64,000 bases of DNA, taken from Euzebya sp051004735 (GTDB lineage: Bacteria; Actinomycetota; Nitriliruptoria; Euzebyales; Euzebyaceae). The DNA is taken from NCBI GenBank assembly GCA_051004735.1, contig JBPCKA010000093.1, positions 60,475 through 124,474 on the forward strand. Reading direction: 5' to 3'. The notes under the pieces were generated by a model, which ran no database searches, had not been told where the DNA came from, and was given only the letters and a program-made list of their open reading frames with translations. Position numbers and translations under genes: made by a program. The stretch's first letter is position 1. Every line of letters starts with the position of its first letter. Positions 36,243 to 44,506 of the stretch are shown in pieces.

Positions 36243-37565
36243 TTAGTCGAGTCCGGGCAACCATCTGCGGACCTCGTCTCGCACCGGGATGGTGCAGCGC
36301 AGTTGGCACAGCACTCCCACGATGCCCAGCCATACCCGGTGGGTGAACAGATGCTCGGGGGGCATGGTCAACTGCAGGGCGACCGCAAAGTCGGGGTTCC
36401 GTGGATCTCCCAAACGCCCGAACTGGCCTTTCAGCCACTCTGGCGTGAAGGCGAAGATCTGGTGCTGGCTGGGCTCGGTGAAGGGGGACAAGTAGTCCCT
36501 GAGTCTGACGGCATCTACGGTGCTGCCCGCACGGACGAATCCCTCGGCCATCAATCCGTCCCGAATGGCCCTGGGGTCCTGCAGGCGCAGCAGAGTGATC
36601 AGTCGACCAAACGTGCCTGGCATTCCCTGCGGCAGTGGCAGGGCCGAGCCGAAATCAAGCACACCAAGACGTCCATCCACAGTCACTCTGAAGTTGCCCG
36701 GGTGCGGATCGGTGTGCAGCCACCCCGCCCGTTCAGGTCCGCTGATCAGGAACCGCATATAGGCCAGCCCTGCCTGGTCTCGCACCGGTTGGGGAGCATC
36801 GACCAACGAGGTGAACGGGGTTCCCGGCAGCCACTCGGTGACGAGTACCCGACGGGTCGCGTGGACGACGTCAGGCACCACCACCGAGCTGTCCTCACGG
36901 TACGCCGCGGCAAAGGCCCGTTGGACGCGGGCCTCTCGCAGGTAGTCCAACTCCTCGGCAAGTCGGTCGCGCATCTCGGCAACAAGAGGTGGCAGCGCCA
37001 TCCCCGGAGCGACCATGGCCGACAGCCGGGTGGCGACCGACACCACGCCGATGTCCAACCGCAACGTCTCGGCCACACCCGGGTATTGGATCTTGACCGC
37101 CACGTCGCGGCCGTCGTGCCACAGCGCCCGGTGGACTTGTCCGATGGAGGCTGCTGCCACGGCAGTGGTGTCGAAGGAGTCAAAGCAGTCGCGCCACTGG
37201 GGTCCCAACTCCTGGATCAACACCGGTTCCAAGTCTTCGAACGGCTCGGGCGGGTTGTCGGCAGGCAGGGTTGCCAAGGCCCGTTGCCAGACGCGTTCCG
37301 GATCGGCCGGGAACAGTGCGTCCACGGTGGACAGCAACTGACCGGCTTTGAGTGCCCCACCCTTGGCCCGACCCAGGATGCGCTTGGTGCGGGCTGCACT
37401 GCGACCTCGCAGGTCAGCCTGCACGGCCGCGGGGTCCTCTCCCCGCAACCGACGCAGTCCGCCGACACCGGCGTAGTACAGCGATGCGGCTGGCAGTGAA
37501 GCCAGTCTCGCGACACGCGCCACCTTGGCAGGCAGGGACAGGTATCCCTGGCGCGGTCGGGTCAT
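36243..37565 (-). CDS. ABC1/UbiB-family atypical kinase
   Basis: A 440-residue protein of the ABC1 (AarF/UbiB/COQ8) family of protein-kinase-like ATPases. The family-specific KxGQ motif is seen in GALKAGQLLS, then SIGQVHRALWHDGRDVAVK (ATP-binding Lys), then HTDPHPGNFRV and LGVLDFGSALP (catalytic loop and metal-binding Asp). Family members support isoprenoid-lipid or quinone metabolism. In actinobacteria, which use menaquinone, the target is unclear. ATG 37565 overlaps the stop of the upstream sirtuin gene by four bases (37562-37565), so the two are translated together. Confidence 0.92.
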   Translation of the reverse strand: MTRPRQGYLSLPAKVARVARLASLPAASLYYAGVGGLRRLRGEDPAAVQADLRGRSAARTKRILGRAKGGALKAGQLLSTVDALFPADPERVWQRALATLPADNPPEPFEDLEPVLIQELGPQWRDCFDSFDTTAVAAASIGQVHRALWHDGRDVAVKIQYPGVAETLRLDIGVVSVATRLSAMVAPGMALPPLVAEMRDRLAEELDYLREARVQRAFAAAYREDSSVVVPDVVHATRRVLVTEWLPGTPFTSLVDAPQPVRDQAGLAYMRFLISGPERAGWLHTDPHPGNFRVTVDGRLGVLDFGSALPLPQGMPGTFGRLITLLRLQDPRAIRDGLMAEGFVRAGSTVDAVRLRDYLSPFTEPSQHQIFAFTPEWLKGQFGRLGDPRNPDFAVALQLTMPPEHLFTHRVWLGIVGVLCQLRCTIPVRDEVRRWLPGLD

Positions 37566-38395
37566 CGACCGGTGCTCGAGTCCGCCGCGAGCGACAATCG
37601 CTCAACGGTGTTGGTCAGGACGTCGGTCAGGTCGGCATCGATCCGCACTGTAGCCAGATGGTCACCCCGGCTTGGGCCCCGGGTGAGGATCGCGATGGGC
37701 TGGCCCGCGTTGGTCGCCTGCAGGACCAAGCGGTACCCGCTCATCACCGCCAGGCTTGATCCCAGCACCAGCAGGCCACCGGATCCGCTGATCCAGGCCG
37801 ACGCGTGGTCACGCCGAGATCGTGGCATCGATTCCCCGAAGAAGACCACATCCGGCTTCAGGATCCCCGCGCAGTTGGTGCACGACGGCACCACGAAGTC
37901 GGCCACCTGCTGGTGACTCAGGTCAGCGTCGCCGTCCGGGGCCTGTTGGACCCCGTGCGCGACAAATAGTCGGTTGGCCCGTTGCAGGCGTTGGCCAAAC
38001 TCGTCCCGGGAGGTCACCTGGTCGCAGGCCATGCACCTCACCCGGTCAATGCGACCGTGCACATCAAGCACGTTCTGGGTGCCAGCCATCTGGTGCAGGC
38101 CATCGACATTCTGGGTGATCACGTGCTGGACCACGCCCCTGTGTTGCAAGTGCGTGACCGCGACGTGGCCCCGGTTTGGTTGCGCCTGCCGCATGTACTG
38201 ATAGCCGGCGTGACTGCGTGCCCAATACCGGCGTCTCGCCCCAGGATCGTGGGTGAACTCCCGGAAGGTGATGGGTGCCCGACGGCGGTCGGCTCCCGTG
38301 CCGCGATAGTCCGGGATCCCCGAATCGGTGGAGATACCGGCACCCGACAACACCGTCATCGGGCTATGAGTCATCAGCAGGGTCACCAGGTCCAC
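37562..38395 (-). CDS. Sir2-family NAD-dependent protein deacylase
   Basis: A 277-residue sirtuin. The NAD-binding GAGIS motif is at residues 18-22, TQNVD at 94-98 with the catalytic His at 113 (DVHG), and four zinc cysteines at 121 and 124 (RCMAC) and 172 and 175 (SCTNC). GILKPDVVFFGE and LLVLGSSLAVMSG complete the Rossmann side. It removes acetyl or other acyl groups from lysines using NAD+. The insert between the Cys pairs is longer than in short bacterial CobB. Operon partner: the ABC1 kinase, with a 4-bp overlap. Possible substrates such as acyl-CoA synthetases are not visible in this window. Confidence 0.94.
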   Translation of the reverse strand: MDLVTLLMTHSPMTVLSGAGISTDSGIPDYRGTGADRRRAPITFREFTHDPGARRRYWARSHAGYQYMRQAQPNRGHVAVTHLQHRGVVQHVITQNVDGLHQMAGTQNVLDVHGRIDRVRCMACDQVTSRDEFGQRLQRANRLFVAHGVQQAPDGDADLSHQQVADFVVPSCTNCAGILKPDVVFFGESMPRSRRDHASAWISGSGGLLVLGSSLAVMSGYRLVLQATNAGQPIAILTRGPSRGDHLATVRIDADLTDVLTNTVERLSLAADSSTGR

Positions 38396-38592
38396 CAGGC
38401 CACGGTACCGCCGCTCTCCGCGCTTCGGAACGTAGCTGACCAGTCACTGTGAGCCATGCGAAAACCACCCGCTTTGTTCTTCATGCCAGCCCCGCGAATG
38501 GTCCATGATTGAACAGATACGGAGCATGCGGGAGGCGACAACACCCCCACGTCTGTCACGCCGCGTATTCCTGTGGTCGCTGATGGGTCGTC

Positions 38593-39063
38593 GTGGTGGT
38601 CTTGCCATTTGAATGGTTCGCCAACGATCACCCTGTTCTGCACGCGAGCCTGCCTGCCCGGGTCGGCCTTCTTGCTGCCCTGTGGGTGGTGGTCGACCAG
38701 TTCAAGGAGCTGAACGACACTCAAGGCCATGAAGCCGGTGACATCGCCCTGAGGTTGGTCTCGACCGCTCTGCGGGCAACTGTTCGCAACGGCGATGTCG
38801 TGGCCCGCTGGGGTGGCGATGAGTTCATGGTGCTGTTGATGCGCACCGATGTCGCAGGCGCCATGGACCATGCTGAGCGACTGCGGATGGCCCTGCAGCG
38901 CGCCACCCCCGTCACTGCCTCATTCGGCGTTGCCCGGGCCGAGGTGCAAGATGACCTGACCGACTGGGTCCGCCGTGCCGACCAGGCCCTGTATGAAGCC
39001 AAAGCCCTGGGTCGCAACCGCGTGTGCGGACGGGCTCTGGATCCCTCAATCATCACTGGGTGA
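38593..39063 (+). pseudogene. N-terminally truncated GGDEF-domain protein
   Basis: A 156-residue frame with most of a diguanylate cyclase domain: VVVDQFKELNDTQGHEAGD (metal/GTP-binding helix), VARWGGDEFMVLL (active-site loop, intact GGDEF), the VTASFGVAR strand and YEAKALGRNRV. The initial DxLTGLxNRR strand is missing or unrecognisable and there is no sensor domain, whereas diguanylate cyclases usually exceed 250 residues. A stop (38581-38583) closes the frame just upstream of GTG 38593, and no ribosome-binding site is seen. Probably a remnant. If expressed, it might still make cyclic di-GMP, but that is doubtful. Confidence 0.55.
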
Positions 39064-39080
39064 TCTTGGGTGGGGCTGCC

Positions 39081-40508
39081 TCACAGGGCAAAGCCGGCCA
39101 CCTTCGTCTCCAGGTATTCAGCCAGACCCTCGTGACCGCCCTCGCGTCCCAGCCCCGAATCCTTCATGCCCCCGAACGGCACGCTGGCTGAGGTCGGGTT
39201 GATGTCGTTGACGCCGATGATCCCAAATCGCAGTCCCTCAACGGCCCGCATCGCCGTGCGGATGTCGTTGGTGTAGACGTAGGCGGCCAGCCCGTAGGCA
39301 GTGTCGTTGGCGGCCTCGATCACACGGTCCACGTCGTCATAGCGGATGATCGGCGCGACGGGACCGAAGGTCTCCTGGGTGTAGATATCCATCTCTGCCG
39401 TGACACCGGTCAGGACGGTCGGAGCGTAGAAGTGCCCCGCCGCCAGTGGCCCCTCGTCCAGGCGGTGGCCACCGACGGGAACCGCTGCCCCCTTCGCACG
39501 GGCGTCGCTGACCTGCGCAGCAACCTTGTCCACCGCAGCCGCGTTGATCAGCGGTCCGACCCGGACCCCGGGTTCGCTGCCGTCACCAACACTCAGCGCT
39601 CGCACACGGGGCACGATCGTGTCGGTGAAGACTTCAACGAAGTCGTCATGCACATAGATCCGGTTGGCGCTGATACAGGCCTGACCGGCGTTCAGGAACT
39701 TCAGGGCTGCCGCACCCTTGGCGGCATGAACCGGATCGGCATCGGGGAAGACGATCATCGGCGCATGTCCGCCCAACTCCATCGACACCCGTTGCAGGTT
39801 CTGCGTCGCACGTGCGGCCAACATTCGGCCAACGGCCGTGGACCCGGTAAAGGTCAGCTTGCGAACCCGCTGATCGCCGGTGAACACCTCACCGATGGGG
39901 CCTGGGACGCTGGCCGTGACCAGATTCACCACGCCGGCGGGAAAGCCGGCATCGTGGAAGATCTCCACGACGGCCCGGGCGCACAATGGCGTTGCCTCGG
40001 CGGGCTTGAGCACGACCGTGCAGCCCGCCGCCAGGGCCGGTCCCAACTTTCGGGTCAGCATCGACACCGGATAGTTCCAGGGAGTGATCGCGGCCACGAT
40101 CCCGACGGGCGCGTGGACCTGCAAGAAGCGCTGATCGGACCGCGATGACGACAACCACGCACCCTCGATGCGACGTGCCTCCTCAGCGAACCAACGCAGG
40201 AAGTCGGCCGCGTAGGTGACCTCGAACCTGGCGGTCCCCAGAGGCTTTCCCTGCTCGGCGGTCATCAGGGCGGCCATCTGCTCGGTCCGTTCAGTCATCA
40301 ACTGCCAGGCCTTCAGCAGCAGATCTGCCCGAGCGAATGCGGGCGTGAGCGCCCACTGCTCAGCGGCCGTAGCTGCCGCGTCGATGGCCTGGGTCGCATC
40401 GATCGCCGCCGCGTCGGGGACCTGACCCAGCACCGCCCCGGTCGCGGGGTTGGTGACCTCGAAAGTTGCCCCGCTGACGGCTGATGTCCAGGACCCGGCG
40501 ATGTACAT
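39081..40508 (-). CDS. NAD(P)-dependent succinate-semialdehyde-type aldehyde dehydrogenase
   Basis: A 475-residue ALDH. The order of motifs is canonical: ITPWNYPVSMLTRKLGPALA (cofactor-binding loop), LKPAEATPL, FTGSTAVGRML, then the catalytic Glu in SMELGGHAP and Cys in NAGQACISANRIYVH. The end matches GGMKDSGLGREGG. Motif wording (ELGGHAP, GQACISANR) points to the succinate-semialdehyde dehydrogenase (GabD) subfamily, so conversion of succinate semialdehyde to succinate is the best guess. The frame is open 57 codons upstream, but ATG 40508 begins the conserved MYIAGSW. The longer form would also overlap the divergent carboxylase gene, whose GTG is only 40 bp away. Confidence 0.9.
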   Translation of the reverse strand: MYIAGSWTSAVSGATFEVTNPATGAVLGQVPDAAAIDATQAIDAAATAAEQWALTPAFARADLLLKAWQLMTERTEQMAALMTAEQGKPLGTARFEVTYAADFLRWFAEEARRIEGAWLSSSRSDQRFLQVHAPVGIVAAITPWNYPVSMLTRKLGPALAAGCTVVLKPAEATPLCARAVVEIFHDAGFPAGVVNLVTASVPGPIGEVFTGDQRVRKLTFTGSTAVGRMLAARATQNLQRVSMELGGHAPMIVFPDADPVHAAKGAAALKFLNAGQACISANRIYVHDDFVEVFTDTIVPRVRALSVGDGSEPGVRVGPLINAAAVDKVAAQVSDARAKGAAVPVGGHRLDEGPLAAGHFYAPTVLTGVTAEMDIYTQETFGPVAPIIRYDDVDRVIEAANDTAYGLAAYVYTNDIRTAMRAVEGLRFGIIGVNDINPTSASVPFGGMKDSGLGREGGHEGLAEYLETKVAGFAL

Positions 40509-40548
40509 GTCGTGCAATCTAGGCCGCGTCAGGCGATAGCGTGCGGTT

Positions 40549-42378
40549 GTGAGCCAGTTGACCATCACCGCCCCGTTCGCCGCCTCAATCGCCCGCGTGG
40601 TCGCCCCTACCGGCGCTTTTGTCCAGGCTGGCGACACGCTGCTGTACCTGGAGATCATGAAGATGGAACAGCCGGTCACCGCCCCGGTTGCCGGTCAGGT
40701 GGGAGAGGTGACCGTGGCCGAAGGCGACCAGGTGGAACCGGGTCAGGCGCTGATGATCCTCACGCCTGCAGACGTGGCGTCAACGTCTGTCGAGGGGTCA
40801 GGACAAGCCTCGGTCTTGCAGTCGTCGGTGCGGACTGATCTTGAGGAGGTCAGGCGACGGCAGGCGAACCTTGCAGACGCCGCCAGAGCAGACGTAGTCG
40901 TTGACCGCCACCAGCGAGGTCATCGAACCGCTCGGGAGAATGTCGCTGACCTGCTCGACGACGGCAGCTTCAGTGAGTACGGCGGTCTTGCCATCGCCGC
41001 TCAACGGGGCCGCCGTTCACTGCAGGAACTGCGTGAGCGGACGCCGGCAGACGGGCTGATCACCGGCATCGGGACGATCAATGCCGGTCTGGCGGCGGCA
41101 CCGCAACATCGGGTGGCGGTCGCGGCATACGACTACACCGTCCTGGCCGGTACGCAGGGATGGACGAACCACCACAAGTTGGATCGCCTGCTCGGATTGG
41201 CGGCGCGGCACCGACTGCCGGTGGTGATCTTCGCCGAGGGCGGGGGTGGGCGCCCCGGCGACACCGACGCGGTGGGCGGCTCGTGGCTGGATGCCCGGGC
41301 CTTCGAGTTGTTCGCGCGCCTGTCAGGCCAGGTCCCGTCTGTTGCCATCGTCAACGGGCGCTGCTTCGCCGGCAATGCCGCCCTGGCTGGCAGCGCCGAC
41401 GTGATCATCGCCACCCGCGGGTCCAGCCTGGGCATGGCCGGCCCGGCGATGATCGAGGGTGGAGGCATGGGCCAGGTTCATCCCGACGAGATCGGCCCAA
41501 TGTCGGTCCAGACCGCCAACGGGGTGGTGGACATCCTGGTTGAGGATGAGGCCCATGCGGTGGCAGTGGCCAAGCAATACCTCTCCTACACGCAAGGCTT
41601 CTCTACGCAGGGCGCGGTCGCGGGCCCGGATCCAGCTGACCAGTCGACGCTACAGAACTGGGTCCCCGAGAATCGCAAGCGGGTCTATCAGATGCGGGGG
41701 ATCCTCGAAACCCTGGCCGATCACGGCACCGTGCTGGAACTCCGGCCAAACTTCGCGCCCGGTATGGTCACCGCCTTTGCCCGGGTCGGCGGTATGCCGG
41801 TGGGTGTCATCGCCAATGACCCGACCCATCTGGGTGGGGCCATCGACGCTGACGGGGCCGACACGGCCAGCAGACACATGGCGTTGTGCGACAGCTACGG
41901 GCTGCCGATTCTGGTGTTGTGTGACACCCCGGGATTCATGGTCGGCCCGCAGGCAGAACGCGACGGCGGAGTGCGTCGGTTCTCCAGAATGTTCGTGGTC
42001 GGGGCGCACCTGAGCGTCCCGGTGATCTGCGTCATCATCCGCAAGGCCTACGGCCTGGGTGCCCAGGCCATGATGGGAGGACATCTGAAGGTGCCAGCGC
42101 TGACGGTGGCATGGCCCACCGCCGAGTTGGGACCGATGGGGCTGGAGGGGGCCGTCACGCTGGGATTTCGTCGGGAACTCGAGGCGATCTCCGACCCCGA
42201 CCAGCGGGCCATCCGCCACCGGGAGCTGTTGGACGAGGCCTACGCCGGCGCGCAAGCGCTCAACGTGGCCACCTTCGCCGAGATCGACGATGTGATCGAC
42301 CCGGCCCAGACTCGCACCAGGATCCTGCAAGCCCTGACGGCAACAACCCCTCCACCACCCCCAAGCCCTCAGATCTGA
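40549..42378 (+). CDS. Acyl-CoA carboxylase: N-terminal biotinyl domain fused to carboxyltransferase
   Basis: A 609-residue protein from GTG 40549. Residues 1-72 are a biotin/lipoyl-attachment domain with the biotinyl-Lys motif EIMKMEQ (Lys38). After a linker with RQANLADAARADVVVDRHQ, residues about 130-600 form a carboxyltransferase like acyl-CoA carboxylase beta chains. It has FAEGGGGRPGD, the oxyanion-hole GRCFAGNAALAG and GSSLGMAGPAMIEGGGMG segments, then CDTPGFMVGPQ and RKAYGLGAQAMMGG. It transfers CO2 from biotin to an acyl-CoA. The biotin carboxylase needed to charge it is not in this window. Beta chains usually lack an attached carrier, so the fusion is uncommon. The stop lies inside the first repeat copy. 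Confidence 0.88.
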   Translation: MSQLTITAPFAASIARVVAPTGAFVQAGDTLLYLEIMKMEQPVTAPVAGQVGEVTVAEGDQVEPGQALMILTPADVASTSVEGSGQASVLQSSVRTDLEEVRRRQANLADAARADVVVDRHQRGHRTARENVADLLDDGSFSEYGGLAIAAQRGRRSLQELRERTPADGLITGIGTINAGLAAAPQHRVAVAAYDYTVLAGTQGWTNHHKLDRLLGLAARHRLPVVIFAEGGGGRPGDTDAVGGSWLDARAFELFARLSGQVPSVAIVNGRCFAGNAALAGSADVIIATRGSSLGMAGPAMIEGGGMGQVHPDEIGPMSVQTANGVVDILVEDEAHAVAVAKQYLSYTQGFSTQGAVAGPDPADQSTLQNWVPENRKRVYQMRGILETLADHGTVLELRPNFAPGMVTAFARVGGMPVGVIANDPTHLGGAIDADGADTASRHMALCDSYGLPILVLCDTPGFMVGPQAERDGGVRRFSRMFVVGAHLSVPVICVIIRKAYGLGAQAMMGGHLKVPALTVAWPTAELGPMGLEGAVTLGFRRELEAISDPDQRAIRHRELLDEAYAGAQALNVATFAEIDDVIDPAQTRTRILQALTATTPPPPPSPQI

Positions 42379-42512
42379 GGGTTCGACCGGCTTTACGGCA
42401 CCAAAGCCCAGATCTGACAGTTAGGGCACCCCGCTCCGCCCCCCATCCACCACCCCCAAGCCCTCAGATCTGAGGGTTCGACCGGCTTTACGGCACCAAA
42501 GCCCAGATCTGA
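42351..42512. repeat. Duplicated 67-bp palindromic repeat
   Basis: Two identical 67-bp copies at 42351-42417 and 42446-42512, 95 bp apart start to start. Each holds the 16-bp perfect palindrome CCCTCAGATCTGAGGG (42366-42381 and 42461-42476) and a second AGATCT-centred half (GCCCAGATCTGA), so CAGATCTG occurs four times. The first copy supplies the stop codon of the carboxylase. Confidence 0.95.
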
Positions 42513-42600
42513 GGGTTCGGCACCGCGCGCGCTCCACGTCCGCGGGAGGTGACGACGGGGCTGGGCAGGAATTCGGTGGTACGACCGCGAACACAGCGGT

Positions 42601-43568
42601 ATGCGTTCTCGTTGCATCCTTCTGCTGACCCTGGTCCTCTGCATCCTCGTGGTGCCAACCGCCGCGATGGCCCACCCGGATCAGCCCAAATGTCGAGTTC
42701 GTGGCCCACGTCGACCCTGCCGGTCCAACCTCGGACATGCAGTTCCAGCGCCGCCAAGTCTGTCAGGTCCTGGATGGGGCGGTGGTTGAGCGCGACCTTG
42801 ACCTGGTGGTCATGGGTGGCACACGGGCGCCCGGAATGTCGATCATCGACGTCACCGATCCCACAGCCCCCAGCGTGCTGACCACGGTGAGCTGCGGCGG
42901 GTTCCACTCCGACGTCGCCGTCTATGAGAACTACGTCGTGCAGTCGTGGGACGGCAAACCAGCGCCATGCGCGGACGGCGAACCGGCCAATCCCGACAAC
43001 CTTGGCCACGCCCCCGGGGAGGAGGGCATCAGGATCTATGACATCACCGACTCGGCCCGACCGCGCCTGGTGAAGTTCTACGGCCGGGCCGACGGCATCC
43101 CTGCCGGTGTCCACAACGTCACCATCAACGGGCCGGCTGGTCTGGTCTATCTGAACATGGCCGAGTTCAACGCCGATGACCCGCCGTGGAGCTTTGTCGA
43201 CCTGAACGACCCCGAGCTCCCTGTGACATTGAAGAGCATCTGGGACTGGAGCCCCAGCGCCGGTGATGGCTGCCACGACTCCAGCCTGTCCCCACAACGT
43301 GGCCTGTACGCCTGCGCCGGCATCACCGCCAGCTGCATCTGGGACATCACCAGCGGCGTCGGACGAGGGCAACGTGTGGGGACGCTGGACGGCCGAAACA
43401 TCAGCGCCCGGCCGTACCTTTGCCATCGGCACCTGGGTCGCCCGTGATGGATTGGGCGGGCTGCTGAGCGCCTCCTCCCATGCCGAGATTCCTACCTACG
43501 CCCTGGCCGTGGGTGTCGTCGCCCTAGGGGTGGTCGCACTGGTGGGCCGCCGCGGCGACGAAGACTGA
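42601..43568 (+). pseudogene. LVIVD-repeat secreted/membrane protein, broken by two frame changes
   Basis: ATG 42601 opens a signal peptide (LLLTLVLCILVVPTAAMAHP) in one frame. Removing one A from the AAA at 42688-42690 would join it to the next frame (NVEFVAHVDPAGPTSDMQFQ), which carries LVIVD-type repeats: PGMSIIDVTDPTAPSVLTTV, EEGIRIYDITDSARPRLVKF, GCHDSSLSPQRGLYACAG. Near 43360 the frame changes again, and a third frame (GNVWGRWTAETSAPGRTF) ends with a C-terminal membrane anchor, PTYALAVGVVALGVVALVG plus RRGDED. LVIVD proteins are normally longer, so C-terminal repeats may be deleted. Either a pseudogene or two base-call errors. Confidence 0.72.
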
Positions 43569-43576
43569 CACAGGGA

Positions 43577-44329
43577 CTACAGCGACTCCGCCAACGCGGT
43601 CAGATCCGCAGCTCCGGATGCCACGGGAAACCCGTGGAACACGCTGATTGCACGAGGTTCGAGCAAGGCCAACTTCCGCACGCTCTCGCGGCCTGAGTCC
43701 ATGTCCGGAGTGAACTCTGGATTGGGTCCGGCAACCGACCCATCATCTCCGGTCAGGGCATCGCCGGTGAACAGTTGGCTGGCCTGAGCATCGAAGACGC
43801 TGATATGGCCGGGAGTGTGCCCGGGCGTGTTGATGATCTGCAGATCAAAGACGGTGTCACCATCGCCGACAGCCATGATCTCGCGTGGTGCTGACATCCG
43901 GGCTAGGTCCGCCTCCCCGCCATACAGGGCAGCCTCGGGTGCCGCCTCGGCAACCGCCCGCAGGCTGCCCACGTGGTCACCGTGTGAGTGGGTCAGGATG
44001 ACGTGTCCGACGTCGCCCCAGCCCAATCCCAGACCCTGGAGCACCTCCTCAATCGCGTCCTCGCTGTCAGAGGTGCCGGTGTCGATCAGCGCGGCCTCGC
44101 CAGCCCGCATGATTACGTAGGCGGCAACAAATCCCAGGTCCACGGTTGCCACACCTGAGTTCGAGGACCCGGTTGCAGTCCCCGGTGTCGAGGGACCCGA
44201 CGTCGGCTGGTCCACCACGGGATCGCCGGTCTGGGCACACGCGGCCAGGCCCCCGCCGAGGACGACCAGGCCAACGCTTGTGCGACCGAAATCGGTCAGG
44301 AAGGTACGGCGGGTTCGGCGGTAGCTCAT
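43577..44329 (-). CDS. Tat-exported MBL-fold metallo-hydrolase lipoprotein
   Basis: A 250-residue protein. The twin-arginine signal RRTRRTFLTDF is followed by a hydrophobic core and LAAC, so Cys31 is a plausible lipid anchor. A Ser/Thr/Pro linker (to residue 58) leads to a metallo-beta-lactamase fold with HSHGDH at 114-119 and TPGHTPGHISVF and FTGDALTG further on, giving the dinuclear metal ligands. It hydrolyses ester or amide bonds outside the cell; substrate unknown. Tat export implies folding and metal loading in the cytoplasm. ATG 44329, with AGGA about 11 bases upstream, is preferred over a start 11 codons earlier. Divergent from the subtilisin gene. Confidence 0.9.
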   Translation of the reverse strand: MSYRRTRRTFLTDFGRTSVGLVVLGGGLAACAQTGDPVVDQPTSGPSTPGTATGSSNSGVATVDLGFVAAYVIMRAGEAALIDTGTSDSEDAIEEVLQGLGLGWGDVGHVILTHSHGDHVGSLRAVAEAAPEAALYGGEADLARMSAPREIMAVGDGDTVFDLQIINTPGHTPGHISVFDAQASQLFTGDALTGDDGSVAGPNPEFTPDMDSGRESVRKLALLEPRAISVFHGFPVASGAADLTALAESL

Positions 44330-44506
44330 GGGTTCGTGGTCCTCGTGGCGGTACGGCGACAACGGTCTGACGCGGCCACAGCGTTCCCCGGCAACCTACC
44401 CCTATGGCTAGGGTGGCCAGGCAGGTGTCCAGCCGACGGCAGACAACTAGCAGGCACTAGGAAGTGTCCGCCGCATGCCCTACCACCCCCTCAGGAGTTT
44501 CCCATC

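Noticed and set aside
42351..42512. tRNA-like GGTTCGACC in the 67-bp repeat
   Set aside because: Resembles a T-arm loop, but no acceptor, D or anticodon arm can be formed around it.
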